From the NCBI GenBank assembly GCA_002336915.1, contig DDET01000008.1, positions 1 to 53,771 of the forward strand: a DNA stretch of 53,771 bases, in the 5' to 3' direction. Each line of letters opens with the position of its first letter. The first letter of the stretch is position 1. Both the position numbers and the translations under genes were made by a program. The notes below the pieces were generated by a model that was given only the letters and a program-made list of their open reading frames with translations, made no database searches and was not told the origin of the DNA. The stretch comes from Bacteroidetes bacterium UBA1947 (lineage in GTDB: Bacteria > Bacteroidota > Bacteroidia > Chitinophagales > Chitinophagaceae). Shown in pieces: positions 41,763 through 50,704 of this stretch.

Positions 41763-42086
41763 ATGAAAAATTACTTCTGGTATACAACGGGAATTGGGGT
41801 CAGGCTGCTAAGGGGCTTAGCAGGAATAGGTATTGAGATCTTCGGCTATGCCAACTACCAGTACCCTTATAATTTGATAGTGGTCACGATAGGATTGTTG
41901 ATATTAACTGCAGCAGCGTTTAACATATCAGTTTTAGCCCCTTTATTCGGATACCCGTTATGGGGTGAAAAAATGCATGATCGCCACCAGGATGATAAAG
42001 ACAATAAGACTGGCGAGCCTGCCAGGCGCAAGGAAGAAAAACAGGTAATTACAAAACACAACTACCCCGTGTTCAAAGGGTTTTGA
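41763..42086 (+). CDS. Small DUF2892/YgaP-like membrane protein
   Basis: The 107-residue protein has two membrane helices in the first 65 residues: VRLLRGLAGIGIEIFGYANY and LIVVTIGLLILTAAAFNISV. It continues APLFGYPLWGEK. The pattern (RLLRGLAG, a second helix, then PLFGxxLWG) resembles the YgaP-like DUF2892 proteins, in which the Cys of CPLY is often present; here it is Ala-Pro. The C-terminal 40 residues are very charged and probably cytoplasmic. I choose the ATG at 41763; upstream in-frame codons are not ATG. Function is unknown. Confidence 0.7.
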   Translation: MKNYFWYTTGIGVRLLRGLAGIGIEIFGYANYQYPYNLIVVTIGLLILTAAAFNISVLAPLFGYPLWGEKMHDRHQDDKDNKTGEPARRKEEKQVITKHNYPVFKGF

Positions 42087-42089
42087 TAG

Positions 42090-42746
42090 CTAGCTAATCC
42101 TCTTCAGCAGCTCCAAATCAAAATCTTCCATACTGCTGAGCTTTACATCTGCCAGTGCAAATCGCGGATCATCAAAATGCAATGCATCCGGCACTACGAT
42201 CACTTTCATCCTGGCTGCCTTACCGGCTATCATCCCGTTCACGGAATCTTCAAGCACAGCACACTGCAATGGCGTAGAGCCAAGTTCAGCAGCGCAATCC
42301 AAAAACACTGCAGGATGTGGTTTGCCTAATTCAGAAGCATCGGCTGATGTAATGGCATCGAAATAGTGTTTTATCTCAAAATGACTTACTAACTCCTCTA
42401 TCATCCTGAGTGATGAAGATGAAGCAAGGCCTATTTTGTAGTTATTGTCTTTCAATAAAGCCAGCGCCTTTTTTACACCACGCAATACCGAGCCCTTCTC
42501 TTTTGATGTTGCAATGATGTCATCCAGTATCTCATCGGCCACCTCGGTGGCTGTACTACCCTGCCATGGGTATTTGACAGCCCAATATTCACAAACTTCG
42601 TATATCCGGAGGCCGGTTGTCTCTTTAAAGCGATCCGGGCCAATAGGGATGCCATGCTTCTTTGCCACACGCAGCATGCTCTCTCCCCATAGCGGTTCGG
42701 TATCCAGTAACAAACCGTCCATATCAAATAACACCGTGTTGATCAT
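42090..42746 (-). CDS. HAD-superfamily sugar phosphatase (HxpB-like)
   Basis: The 218-residue protein has all four HAD motifs: NTVLFDMDGLLLDTEP (nucleophile Asp in DMDG), IGLASSSS, the GKPHPAVF lysine and VLEDSVNGMIAGKAARM. The layout, with a helical cap between motifs I and II, is subclass I. Close types include hexitol phosphatase B and 2-deoxyglucose-6-phosphatase, so hexose or hexitol phosphates are likely substrates. The ATG at 42746 directly precedes the motif. Only three bases separate its end from the convergent DUF2892 gene. Confidence 0.88.
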   Translation of the reverse strand: MINTVLFDMDGLLLDTEPLWGESMLRVAKKHGIPIGPDRFKETTGLRIYEVCEYWAVKYPWQGSTATEVADEILDDIIATSKEKGSVLRGVKKALALLKDNNYKIGLASSSSLRMIEELVSHFEIKHYFDAITSADASELGKPHPAVFLDCAAELGSTPLQCAVLEDSVNGMIAGKAARMKVIVVPDALHFDDPRFALADVKLSSMEDFDLELLKRIS

Positions 42747-42874
42747 ATAATTATAAAGCACTAAGTAGAAAGTAAAAAGCTGTTCAGAAAGCTATGTTTG
42801 CTGCAAATATCGGCTTAAGGGGGAATTTGGGGTGAAATTTTTCCACACTGATGACCGAATACCGCGCCAAATGC

Positions 42875-42882
42875 TATTTTTG
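42875..42882 (+). promoter_or_regulatory. -7 promoter element of the M16 peptidase pair
   Basis: TATTTTTG is an exact TAnnTTTG match. Initiation near 42889 supports the start ATG at 42899 and excludes the ATG at 42851, which lies upstream of the box. Confidence 0.6.
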
Positions 42883-42898
42883 TAAAAAACACACATAT

Positions 42899-44230
42899 AT
42901 GCGGAAGGCTTTCCTGTCCCTATTCCTTGGGGCAACTTGTATTGCTACCGGCAGCCGGGCTGCAGGCAATATAAAATTTACCGAATATGACATGCCCAAC
43001 GGGCTGCATGTAATACTGCATGAAGACCATGCAACACCAATTGTAGCGGTATCTGTAATGTACCACGTGGGTTCTAAGAACGAAGACCCGCAGCGCACAG
43101 GTTTTGCCCACTTCTTTGAGCACCTGCTCTTCGAAGGCAGTGACAACATCAAGCGCGGCGAATACATGAAACTGGTACAGGCTAACGGCGGGCAGCTGAA
43201 CGCAAATACAACGCAAGACCGTACTTTCTACTACGAAGAGTTGCCATCAAACCAGCTGGAGCTGGCCCTGTGGATGGAGTCTGAGCGCATGTTGCATGCC
43301 AAAATAGATGAACTGGGGGTGGAAACGCAACGCAAAGTAGTGAAGGAAGAAAAAAAACAACGTTACGATAATACTCCTTACGGACAGCTGGTGAACGTGA
43401 TCTATGAGAACGATTTCACAAAGCACCCTTACCGTTGGTCGCCCATAGGCAAGGAACAATATATTGACCAGGCTAAGCTGAGCGAGTTCATGGACTTTTA
43501 CAAAACCTTCTACGTGCCTAACAATGCGGTGCTGGTAATAGGTGGCGATATAGACCAGGCTACTGCTAAGGCTTTTATAACAAAATACTTTGGCGACATA
43601 CCTAAAGGCACTAAACCAATACCCCGCCCCACAGATGTGGAGCCCACACAAACTGCTGAAAGGCGCGTAAAGTTCTATGACAACATACAGTTACCTGCTG
43701 TTATCCTGGCATACCATACCCCCAAGCTGGGCTCCGAAGATTATTATGCAATGGATATGCTGGGCAACCTGCTGTCAAGGGGCAAAAGCTCACGCCTGCA
43801 TAATGAGCTGGTGGAGAAGCAACAGAAAGCCCTTGAAACAGGTGCTTTCGCCATCCCGAACGAAGATCCGGGTGTTATGGTAATGTTTGGTATCACCAAT
43901 ACCGGTGTAAAGCCTGATGAAGTGGAAAAATCAATACTGGCCGAAGTAGACAAAGTAAAAAACAGCGAAATAAGCGATGAAGATTTCCAAAAGCTGAAGA
44001 ACCAGCAGGAAAATGATTTCGTATCACAAAATCAGCGTATATTAGGTGTTGTAACCAACCTGGCAACGTATTACACTTTCCTGGGCAGTGCCAACCTGAT
44101 AAATACAGAGCTGGAGCGTTACAATAAAATTACCAAGGCCGACCTGAAACGTGTGGCTAACAAATATCTCACTAAAGAGAATTTACTTGTAGTGGATTAT
44201 TTACCTAAATCGGAGCAAAAAAATAACTAA
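42899..44230 (+). CDS. M16-family zinc metallopeptidase, catalytic subunit
   Basis: The 443-residue protein has a signal peptide (MRKAFLSLFLGATCIATGSRAA). The inverted zinc motif HxxEH follows: H71, E74 and H75 in GFAHFFEHLLFEG, with the third ligand region after EEKKQRYDNTPYG. The second half repeats the M16 fold without the motif. Such peptidases cut unfolded or imported peptides in the periplasm. It is followed 32 bases later by a second M16 gene that lacks the zinc motif, the usual catalytic/non-catalytic heterodimer arrangement. Confidence 0.93.
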   Translation: MRKAFLSLFLGATCIATGSRAAGNIKFTEYDMPNGLHVILHEDHATPIVAVSVMYHVGSKNEDPQRTGFAHFFEHLLFEGSDNIKRGEYMKLVQANGGQLNANTTQDRTFYYEELPSNQLELALWMESERMLHAKIDELGVETQRKVVKEEKKQRYDNTPYGQLVNVIYENDFTKHPYRWSPIGKEQYIDQAKLSEFMDFYKTFYVPNNAVLVIGGDIDQATAKAFITKYFGDIPKGTKPIPRPTDVEPTQTAERRVKFYDNIQLPAVILAYHTPKLGSEDYYAMDMLGNLLSRGKSSRLHNELVEKQQKALETGAFAIPNEDPGVMVMFGITNTGVKPDEVEKSILAEVDKVKNSEISDEDFQKLKNQQENDFVSQNQRILGVVTNLATYYTFLGSANLINTELERYNKITKADLKRVANKYLTKENLLVVDYLPKSEQKNN

Positions 44231-44262
44231 TCATCGGCCCAACAAGCTTTAAAATACTTAGT

Positions 44263-46356
44263 ATGAAAAAACTGGTTTTATCTATACTTACATTAACACT
44301 TGCTACCGGCGCCTGGGCGCAGGTGGACCGCAGCGTACGCCCTAAACCGGGGCCCGCACCTGCCATAAAACTCGGCGAAACACAAAGCTTTACCCTGGAG
44401 AACGGCCTGAAAGTTTTCGTGGTGGAGAACCATAAATTACCTACCATTTCCTGCGACATACAATTGGACATCAAACCCGAACTGCAGGGCGACATGGCCG
44501 GCTACAAAGAAATGATGGCAGAGTTGCTGACAAGCGGCACCAAAACACGATCAAACGACCAGTTCAATAAGGAGATCGACTATATAGGAGCCAACCTCAA
44601 TGCATCGGACGATGAAATACGTGGTAGCGGCCTTAAAAAGAACTTCAATAAAGTACTGGAGTTGATGAGCGACGTGGCCATGAATGCCGATATGAAGCAG
44701 ACAGAGCTGGACAAGATAAAAAAGCGCACGCTTTCGGAACTGGAAGTTGCGAAGAACCAGCCGGATGCCATGCTTGAGAATCTTACCTCCGTATTGAACT
44801 ACGGTAAGAAACATCCTTATGGCGAAGTACCTACCGAAGAGACGGTGAATAAGATCACACTGGAGCAGTGCAAGAAATATTACAGCACTTACTTCCGTCC
44901 CAATGTAGCATATATGGCTATCGTGGGTGATATAACGGCTGCTGAAGCAAAACCGCTGATCGAAAAATATTTCGGCAAATGGCAGAAAGCAGAAGTACCA
45001 ACATCCAGCTATTTTGTGTCTTACCCAATGAGCCAAAGAACAAATAAAGTGGCCCTGGCAGCAAGGGATGGTGCAGTGCAGAGCGTGGTAAACATCACCT
45101 ACCCTGTTAACCTGAGGCCCGGTACCGATGACGTGATAGCCGCGAAAGTAGCCAATACCATACTAGGTGGTGGATCACAGGGCCGCCTGTTCCTGGACCT
45201 GCGCGAGAAGCACGGCTGGACATATGGCAGCTACTCTTCACTACAGGAAGACGAGCTTATTGGTCACTTTACAGCGAATGTAAAATGCCGCAATGCCGTT
45301 ACTGACAGTGCAATTGGCGCAGTATTGGAAGAAATGAAGCTGATGCAAACAACACCCGTTGGTGCCGAAGACCTGCAGAACAGCATTACTTACATCTCGG
45401 GTAATTTTGCCCTGAGCCTGGAAAGCCCTGAGCGCGTAGCGCAGATGGCCATCAACATAGAGCGTTACCATATGCCTAAGGACTACTATCAGAATTATCT
45501 GAAAAACCTTAGTGCGGTAACGGCGGAACAAGTAAGGATGATGTCGCAACGCTACCTTTCGCCCGACAATGTGAACATCATTGTAATAGGCAGTAAGGAC
45601 ATGGCCCCAAGCATTGCAAAATATGCAAGCAGCGGCAAAGTAGATTTTTATGACAACTACGGTACTAAAGTTGAAATGACCGCTACCAAAGCAGCTCCCA
45701 CGGATATTACACCCGCCGATATACTGAAGAAATACATCAACGCAATCGGCGGTGAAAAAGCCATCAACAGTATCAAGGATATTAAAACCATCAGCAGCAG
45801 CGAGATCCAGGGAATACCACTTACCATCACGGAGATAAAAAAAGCACCGGGAAAATACAAATCTGTAATTGAAGGTAGCATAAACGGTAGTAAGATGACC
45901 TTGCAGAAGAGCGTATTTAATGGTACAGCAGGCTACCAGGAAGCCCAGGGAAATAAAAAGAACATGGAAGGGGATGAAATAGATGAGGCTAAAAAAAGCG
46001 CCGACCTTGCCATGGAAATGCATCCTGAAAAGTATGGCATGAAATATACCCTGAAGGGTATTGAAAGTGTGAACGGCAGTGATGCTTACGTACTTGAATC
46101 AGTATCGGCAAAAGGCAAGAAAGCCACTTTTTATTATGATACCAAGAACGGCCTGCTGGTAAAGAAAGTAGAGCCTGGAACAAGCGCTGAAGAACCAACT
46201 GCAATTACCGAATATGCGGACTACAAAGAAGTGCCCGGTACCGGTGGCCTGAAAATACCTTATTCTGCCAAAGAATCGGTAGGCGCACAGGTGTTTGCAG
46301 CTAAAGTGCAAACTGTTGAAGTGAACAAAGACATTCCGGAAACAGAGTTCCAATAA
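44263..46356 (+). CDS. M16-family inactive subunit fused to a lipoprotein-carrier-like domain
   Basis: The 697-residue protein has a signal peptide (LVLSILTLTLATGAWAQ). Residues about 35-470 are an M16 fold, but the HxxEH position reads MAGYKEMMAEL, so the zinc site is lost. GGGSQGRLFLDLREKHGWTYGSYSS is the glycine-rich peptide-binding loop expected in the non-catalytic partner. The last 210 residues (from TPADILKKYINAIGG) are an extra beta-rich domain resembling LolA/outer-membrane lipoprotein-sorting folds. It probably pairs with the preceding enzyme and holds or presents substrate. A strong terminator follows. Confidence 0.88.
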   Translation: MKKLVLSILTLTLATGAWAQVDRSVRPKPGPAPAIKLGETQSFTLENGLKVFVVENHKLPTISCDIQLDIKPELQGDMAGYKEMMAELLTSGTKTRSNDQFNKEIDYIGANLNASDDEIRGSGLKKNFNKVLELMSDVAMNADMKQTELDKIKKRTLSELEVAKNQPDAMLENLTSVLNYGKKHPYGEVPTEETVNKITLEQCKKYYSTYFRPNVAYMAIVGDITAAEAKPLIEKYFGKWQKAEVPTSSYFVSYPMSQRTNKVALAARDGAVQSVVNITYPVNLRPGTDDVIAAKVANTILGGGSQGRLFLDLREKHGWTYGSYSSLQEDELIGHFTANVKCRNAVTDSAIGAVLEEMKLMQTTPVGAEDLQNSITYISGNFALSLESPERVAQMAINIERYHMPKDYYQNYLKNLSAVTAEQVRMMSQRYLSPDNVNIIVIGSKDMAPSIAKYASSGKVDFYDNYGTKVEMTATKAAPTDITPADILKKYINAIGGEKAINSIKDIKTISSSEIQGIPLTITEIKKAPGKYKSVIEGSINGSKMTLQKSVFNGTAGYQEAQGNKKNMEGDEIDEAKKSADLAMEMHPEKYGMKYTLKGIESVNGSDAYVLESVSAKGKKATFYYDTKNGLLVKKVEPGTSAEEPTAITEYADYKEVPGTGGLKIPYSAKESVGAQVFAAKVQTVEVNKDIPETEFQ

Positions 46357-46372
46357 AATATCTTTAAATATG

Positions 46373-46406
46373 AAAAAGCCGCCCGCTAATGTGAGGCGGC
46401 TTTTTT
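46373..46406 (+). terminator. Terminator after the M16 pair
   Basis: AAAAAGCCGCC (46373-46383) pairs with GGCGGCTTTTT (46395-46405) around an eleven-base loop, ending in a T-run. Confidence 0.9.
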
Positions 46407-46475
46407 CATTTAAAACACCTGCTATTTTTTCAGTTTATAGCCCTATAAGCCCTAAATTTACACGTATATTCTACT

Positions 46476-46483
46476 TACCTTTG
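46476..46483 (+). promoter_or_regulatory. -7 promoter element of miaB
   Basis: TACCTTTG is an exact TAnnTTTG match, 20 bases before the miaB ATG at 46504. It probably drives the run from miaB to at least lptE. Confidence 0.6.
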
Positions 46484-46503
46484 CACAAATTGAATCGGAA
46501 ATT

Positions 46504-47925
46504 ATGGCAGACGTGCTGCATAAAGAGATCGAAGAAACAAGGCAGGGAGAAGCGTATGCTCCCTTCGCAGAAGATCCGAACCAATACAGTAAGAAATTTT
46601 ATATAGAAAGCTATGGCTGCCAGATGAACTTCAGCGATAGCGAGATAGTTGCATCCATACTACAGGAAGAAGGTTTTGGCGCTACCCGCAATTTCGAGGA
46701 TGCCAACCTGATACTCATCAATACCTGCTCCATTCGTGAAAAGGCGGAGCAAACAGTGCGCACCCGCCTGCAGGCCTTCAAAAAGATAAAACAACAGCGC
46801 CCGGGCATGCTGGTGGGCGTACTTGGCTGCATGGCCGAGCGCCTGAAAGCAAAATTCCTGGAAGAAGAGAAGCTGGTGGACATAGTGGTTGGCCCCGACG
46901 CTTATCGCAGCCTGCCCGGCCTTATAAGCGAGGCAGAAACCGGCCAGAAAAGCGTTAATGTGTTACTGAGCCGTGAAGAAACCTATGCCGATATAGCACC
47001 CGTACGCCTGAACAGCAATGGCATAACAGCCTTTGTAAGCATCATGCGCGGCTGCAACAATATGTGCACCTTCTGCGTAGTGCCCTTTACCCGCGGCCGC
47101 GAGCGCAGCCGGGATGCTGAAAGCATAGTGAACGAATGTCGCAACCTGTTCGAAAACGGCTTCAAAGAAGTAACCCTGCTGGGCCAGAACGTAGATAGTT
47201 ATCACTACACTGCCTCCGAAGAAGGAAGTGAAGCAGTAACTTTTGCAAAACTATTGGAAATGGTGGCGCTCATTTCGCCACTGCTCCGTATTCGCTTCAG
47301 CACATCGCACCCCAAGGATATTACGGACGATGTGCTGCATACCATGGCTAAGTACCACAACATTTGCAAATACATACACTTGCCGGTACAAAGCGGTAAC
47401 ACGCGTGTATTACAGATGATGAACCGCACCTATACCCGCGAATGGTACCTAAGCAAAATTCAGCGCATACGCGAGATAATGCCCGATTGCAGCATTAGTA
47501 CAGACATCATATCAGGCTTCTGCACAGAGACCGAAGAAGAGCACAAGGACACGCTAAGCCTGCAGGAACTTGTGCGCTACGATATGGCCTATATGTTCTC
47601 CTACAGCGAGCGCCCCGGCACACTCGCCGCCCGCAGGTATACCGACGATGTACCGGCCGACGTGAAACTGAGAAGACTCCAGGAGATCATCACACTACAA
47701 AATGGCCACCAGCGCGAAAGCTACAAGAACGATATAGGCAAAACCTTCGAAATACTGATAGAAGGCGACAGCAGGCGCAGCGAATTGAAATGGTGCGGCA
47801 GGAACACACAAAATAAAATGACTGTTTTCCCCAAGGAACAATACGATCTTAAGGCGGGAGACTATGTACACGTAAAAATAACCGATGCCACAGCCGCAAC
47901 GCTCATCGGTGAGATTGTTAATTAA
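46504..47925 (+). CDS. miaB: tRNA-2-methylthio-N6-dimethylallyladenosine synthase
   Basis: MiaB is a radical-SAM methylthiotransferase that adds a 2-methylthio group to i6A37 of tRNAs reading UNN codons. The 473-residue protein has the UPF0004 domain (FYIESYGCQMNFSDSEI, with cysteines in NTCSIREKA and GVLGCMAERLK). The radical-SAM CxxxCxxC follows at C184, C188 and C191 (RGCNNMCTFCVVPF). LPVQSGNTRVLQMMNRTYTREWYL and a C-terminal TRAM domain complete the family layout. Length is normal. It is the first gene of a cluster with the sigma-54 activator, lptE, secG and mltG. Confidence 0.97.
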   Translation: MADVLHKEIEETRQGEAYAPFAEDPNQYSKKFYIESYGCQMNFSDSEIVASILQEEGFGATRNFEDANLILINTCSIREKAEQTVRTRLQAFKKIKQQRPGMLVGVLGCMAERLKAKFLEEEKLVDIVVGPDAYRSLPGLISEAETGQKSVNVLLSREETYADIAPVRLNSNGITAFVSIMRGCNNMCTFCVVPFTRGRERSRDAESIVNECRNLFENGFKEVTLLGQNVDSYHYTASEEGSEAVTFAKLLEMVALISPLLRIRFSTSHPKDITDDVLHTMAKYHNICKYIHLPVQSGNTRVLQMMNRTYTREWYLSKIQRIREIMPDCSISTDIISGFCTETEEEHKDTLSLQELVRYDMAYMFSYSERPGTLAARRYTDDVPADVKLRRLQEIITLQNGHQRESYKNDIGKTFEILIEGDSRRSELKWCGRNTQNKMTVFPKEQYDLKAGDYVHVKITDATAATLIGEIVN

Positions 47926-47951
47926 AGAATAAGTCCCGGTCAAAAACTTTT

Positions 47952-47982
47952 AGCTTTTGACTTTTTGACTTTTGACTTAATA
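47952..47982. repeat. TTTTGACTT-type short repeat before a gene start
   Basis: AGCTTTTGACTTTTTGAC followed by TTTTGACTTAATA ends directly at the ATG of the sigma-54 activator. It is nearly identical to 25371-25400. Confidence 0.6.
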
Positions 47983-49218
47983 ATGGATATACAAAGCATT
48001 AAAAACCGCTTCGGCATTATAGGAAATTCACCAGCGCTCAACCATGCACTCAGCACGGCAGCGCAGGTAGCTAATACAGATCTCTCTGTATTGATAGTAG
48101 GTGAAAGCGGTGTAGGTAAGGAAGCATTTTCAAACATCATACACGCCCTCTCGGCACGCAAGCATGCACCCTTCATTGCGGTCAACTGCGGCGCCATACC
48201 CGAAGGAACAATAGACAGCGAATTATTCGGCCACGAAAAAGGCTCCTTCACAGGTGCAGTAGATAGCCGTAAAGGTTATTTTGAAACAGTAAATGGAGGC
48301 ACCATTTTTCTCGATGAAATCGGCGAAATGCCTCTTGGCACACAGGCACGTTTACTGCGTGTTTTGGAGGCGGGCGAATTCATTCGCGTGGGTTCTTCAA
48401 AAGTACAGAAAACCGATGTACGTGTGATAGCGGCCTCCAACCGCGACCTGCTTGAATTTGCACAACAAGGAAAATTTCGTGAAGACCTTTACTATCGTCT
48501 AAGCACAGTACCTATACGCGTACCCGCCCTGCGCGACCGTAAGGAAGATATACCATTGCTGTTCAGGAAATTTGCCGGCGACTTTGCCGAGCGATATAAA
48601 ACCCTTGCAGTGCAGCTTGATGCAGCAGCACAGCAATTGCTGGTATCATACCCATGGTATGGTAACGTGCGTGAACTGAAAAACATAGCAGAACAAATTT
48701 CAGTGCTCTCTACCGACAAGAATATTACTGCAGAAACACTGCAGCAGTTCCTGCCCGTCAACGCACAGTCACGCAGCCTGGCTGTGATACCAACAGGAGC
48801 TGCAGGCTCCCCCGCCCATTCACCCGGCGACTATTCGAACACTGAAAGGGATATTTTGTATAAACTCTTCTTCGACCTGAAGAAGGACATGAACGACCTG
48901 AAGAAGATGTTCTTTGACATGGCGCACCAAAGCGGTTACAGCCAGGCAACAATGTCGGAGAATATTATCCCGGCCTATAGCAATCCGGAACCCATCATTA
49001 CCCCTACCACATACAACAATGCCACCCCCATACTGCTGCACCCTACCGATCAGCACGAGGAAGTAGATGAAACATTGCTCTTGTCCGATCGGGAAAAAGA
49101 ATTTATCCTGAAAGCCCTTAAAAAACATAAAGGCCGCCGCCGCGATGCTGCAAATGAACTGGGCATCTCAGAACGTACTTTGTACAGGAAAATAAAAGAA
49201 TATAATATCAACGAATAA
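47983..49218 (+). CDS. Sigma-54-dependent transcriptional activator without a receiver domain
   Basis: The 411-residue protein begins almost directly with the AAA+ domain: IIGNSPALNHALS, Walker A GESGVGKE (40-47), the sigma-54 contact loop as GSFTGA (usual form GAFTGA) and Walker B GTIFLDEIGEMP. A spacer of about 110 residues follows, then a Fis-type helix-turn-helix at the end (LKKHKGRRRDAANELGISERTLYRKIKEYNI). No receiver, PAS or GAF domain is present, so activity must be controlled by expression, by partner proteins or by the spacer. I choose the ATG at 47983; a TTG 18 bases upstream lies inside a repeat. It lies between miaB and lptE. Confidence 0.9.
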   Translation: MDIQSIKNRFGIIGNSPALNHALSTAAQVANTDLSVLIVGESGVGKEAFSNIIHALSARKHAPFIAVNCGAIPEGTIDSELFGHEKGSFTGAVDSRKGYFETVNGGTIFLDEIGEMPLGTQARLLRVLEAGEFIRVGSSKVQKTDVRVIAASNRDLLEFAQQGKFREDLYYRLSTVPIRVPALRDRKEDIPLLFRKFAGDFAERYKTLAVQLDAAAQQLLVSYPWYGNVRELKNIAEQISVLSTDKNITAETLQQFLPVNAQSRSLAVIPTGAAGSPAHSPGDYSNTERDILYKLFFDLKKDMNDLKKMFFDMAHQSGYSQATMSENIIPAYSNPEPIITPTTYNNATPILLHPTDQHEEVDETLLLSDREKEFILKALKKHKGRRRDAANELGISERTLYRKIKEYNINE

Positions 49219-49235
49219 ATACCGTTTTATTTATA

Positions 49236-49733
49236 ATGCGTAAAGGCTTCTATCTTTTTATACTATTATCTGTTTTCATCGCCGGTTGCGGGGTTTATAG
49301 CTTCACAGGTGCCCAAATAGAAGGTAAAAGCATTAATATACATGTGTTGGAGAACCGTGCACGCAACGTAGTACCAACTTTAAGCCCTACCTTGACCGAT
49401 AAGATCCGTAGCCGTATCTTGTCGCAAACAGGTTTATCGCCCCAGAATAATCAAAATACCGATTATGATCTGTCGGGCAGCATAACCGGTTACGAGGTAA
49501 CGGTCGCAGGTGTGCAAAACACCCAGACAGCAGTGAAGAACAGGCTTACCATTACCGTGGCCATTTCTTTCCGGAACAAGTTGAACGATAAAACCAGTTT
49601 TGACCAGGCATTTACGCGTTTTTCAGACTTTGACGCATCTCAAAATCTGCAAAATGTACAGTCTGCACTCATAGAAGATATAGGAAATCAGCTGGCGGAT
49701 GATATTTTTAATAAAGCATTTGTAAATTGGTAG
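49236..49733 (+). CDS. lptE: LPS-assembly lipoprotein LptE-like
   Basis: The 165-residue product has a lipoprotein signal with lipobox FIAGC (LFILLSVFIAGCGVYSF). It then shows the LptE pattern: GAQIEGKSINIHVLENRARNVVPTLSPTLTDKIRSRILSQTGL, a strand TDYDLSGSITGYEVT, and a helical end. LptE plugs the LptD barrel that inserts lipopolysaccharide into the outer membrane. The Bacteroidota form is short, as here. It begins 18 bases after the sigma-54 activator and precedes the TPR-like gene by 18 bases. Lgt, encoded at 5.9 kb, would lipidate it. Confidence 0.85.
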   Translation: MRKGFYLFILLSVFIAGCGVYSFTGAQIEGKSINIHVLENRARNVVPTLSPTLTDKIRSRILSQTGLSPQNNQNTDYDLSGSITGYEVTVAGVQNTQTAVKNRLTITVAISFRNKLNDKTSFDQAFTRFSDFDASQNLQNVQSALIEDIGNQLADDIFNKAFVNW

Positions 49734-49750
49734 TAGTTTTATAGTAAATA

Positions 49751-50704
49751 ATGATAACACCATCCTCCATAGAATATATATCACAGGTGCTCAATGAGCC
49801 TCATGCTATTACCGATGAGGACCATGAGAGCATTAAAACGCTGGTAGATACCTATCCTTATTTCGTACCTGCGCGTTATATGCAGGCCGCAGAAAGGCAC
49901 CAAAACAAGCCCTTTGAGCCATTCATGATGGCTACTATGAAGTTGTATGATGGCAACTGGCTGCTTTTCCACGAGTTCCTCAAAAAATCACTAGGCGACC
50001 GTGTGGTAGAGACCATCTACGAAGCACCGGCAGTTGAAGAAAAAATAGCCGCAAAGCAGGAACCTGTTATTGAACAGCACGAAGGAATATTTACAATAGA
50101 CAACGAGGATGAGTTTGAAACAATAATTGAAGAAGTAGCCCCTCCACCACAGGAAGACGCCAGGAATAAGGAATTCACTTTTGAACAGGTTCCGTTCACC
50201 GAAGAGCCACAGCAAGGCGAGAATGACGAGACCCTGATACTACCTGTGTACACAGAAGACTATTTCCTGCACCAGGGCCTGAACGTTTCTAATAATATAC
50301 CGGCAGACGTGGATAAGTTCGGTCCGGACGATGAAGCCGCCAAATCCCTGATGGTAGTGATGAGTTTCTCCGAATGGCTCAACCACTTCAAAACAAGAAA
50401 GGCAAAAGAACAGGAAGAAGAACAGGATCAAAGAGCCCTGAAAACAATGTGGCAGAAAGAAAAACTGGTTGCTGCCCTTGAGGAAGAAAATGAAGAGATA
50501 CCCGAAAATGTGTTTGAGATGGCTGTCAACTCTATTACGAGGGAAGATGACCTCGCCAGCGACTCATTAGCCGAGATATATGCCAAACAAGGCAAATATG
50601 ACATGGCCATTGATATGTATAAGAAATTAAGTTTGCGCAATCCTCAAAAAAGTGCTTATTTTGCCCGCAAGATTGACGCGATTTTAAAAGAGAAAACAAC
50701 ATGA
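49751..50704 (+). CDS. TPR-like acidic protein of unknown function
   Basis: The 317-residue protein has a helical N-terminal part (SIEYISQVLNEPHAITDEDHESIKTLVDTYPYFVPARYMQAAERH), an acidic low-complexity middle (residues about 100-180), and a C-terminal TPR-like hairpin (SLAEIYAKQGKYDMAIDMYKKLSLRNPQ). No signal peptide is visible, so it is probably cytoplasmic. This type of protein occupies the same slot between lptE and secG in related genomes, but I know no function. The segment DYFLHQGLNVSNNIPADVDKFG and its LMVVMSFSEWLNHF neighbour look conserved. Its stop overlaps the secG start (ATGA). Confidence 0.75.
   Translation: MITPSSIEYISQVLNEPHAITDEDHESIKTLVDTYPYFVPARYMQAAERHQNKPFEPFMMATMKLYDGNWLLFHEFLKKSLGDRVVETIYEAPAVEEKIAAKQEPVIEQHEGIFTIDNEDEFETIIEEVAPPPQEDARNKEFTFEQVPFTEEPQQGENDETLILPVYTEDYFLHQGLNVSNNIPADVDKFGPDDEAAKSLMVVMSFSEWLNHFKTRKAKEQEEEQDQRALKTMWQKEKLVAALEEENEEIPENVFEMAVNSITREDDLASDSLAEIYAKQGKYDMAIDMYKKLSLRNPQKSAYFARKIDAILKEKTT

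Noticed and set aside
45241..46023. Minus-strand frame of 260 codons within the second M16 gene
   Set aside because: It is fully antisense to a strongly supported peptidase gene, with Cys/Phe/His-rich composition typical of shadows.
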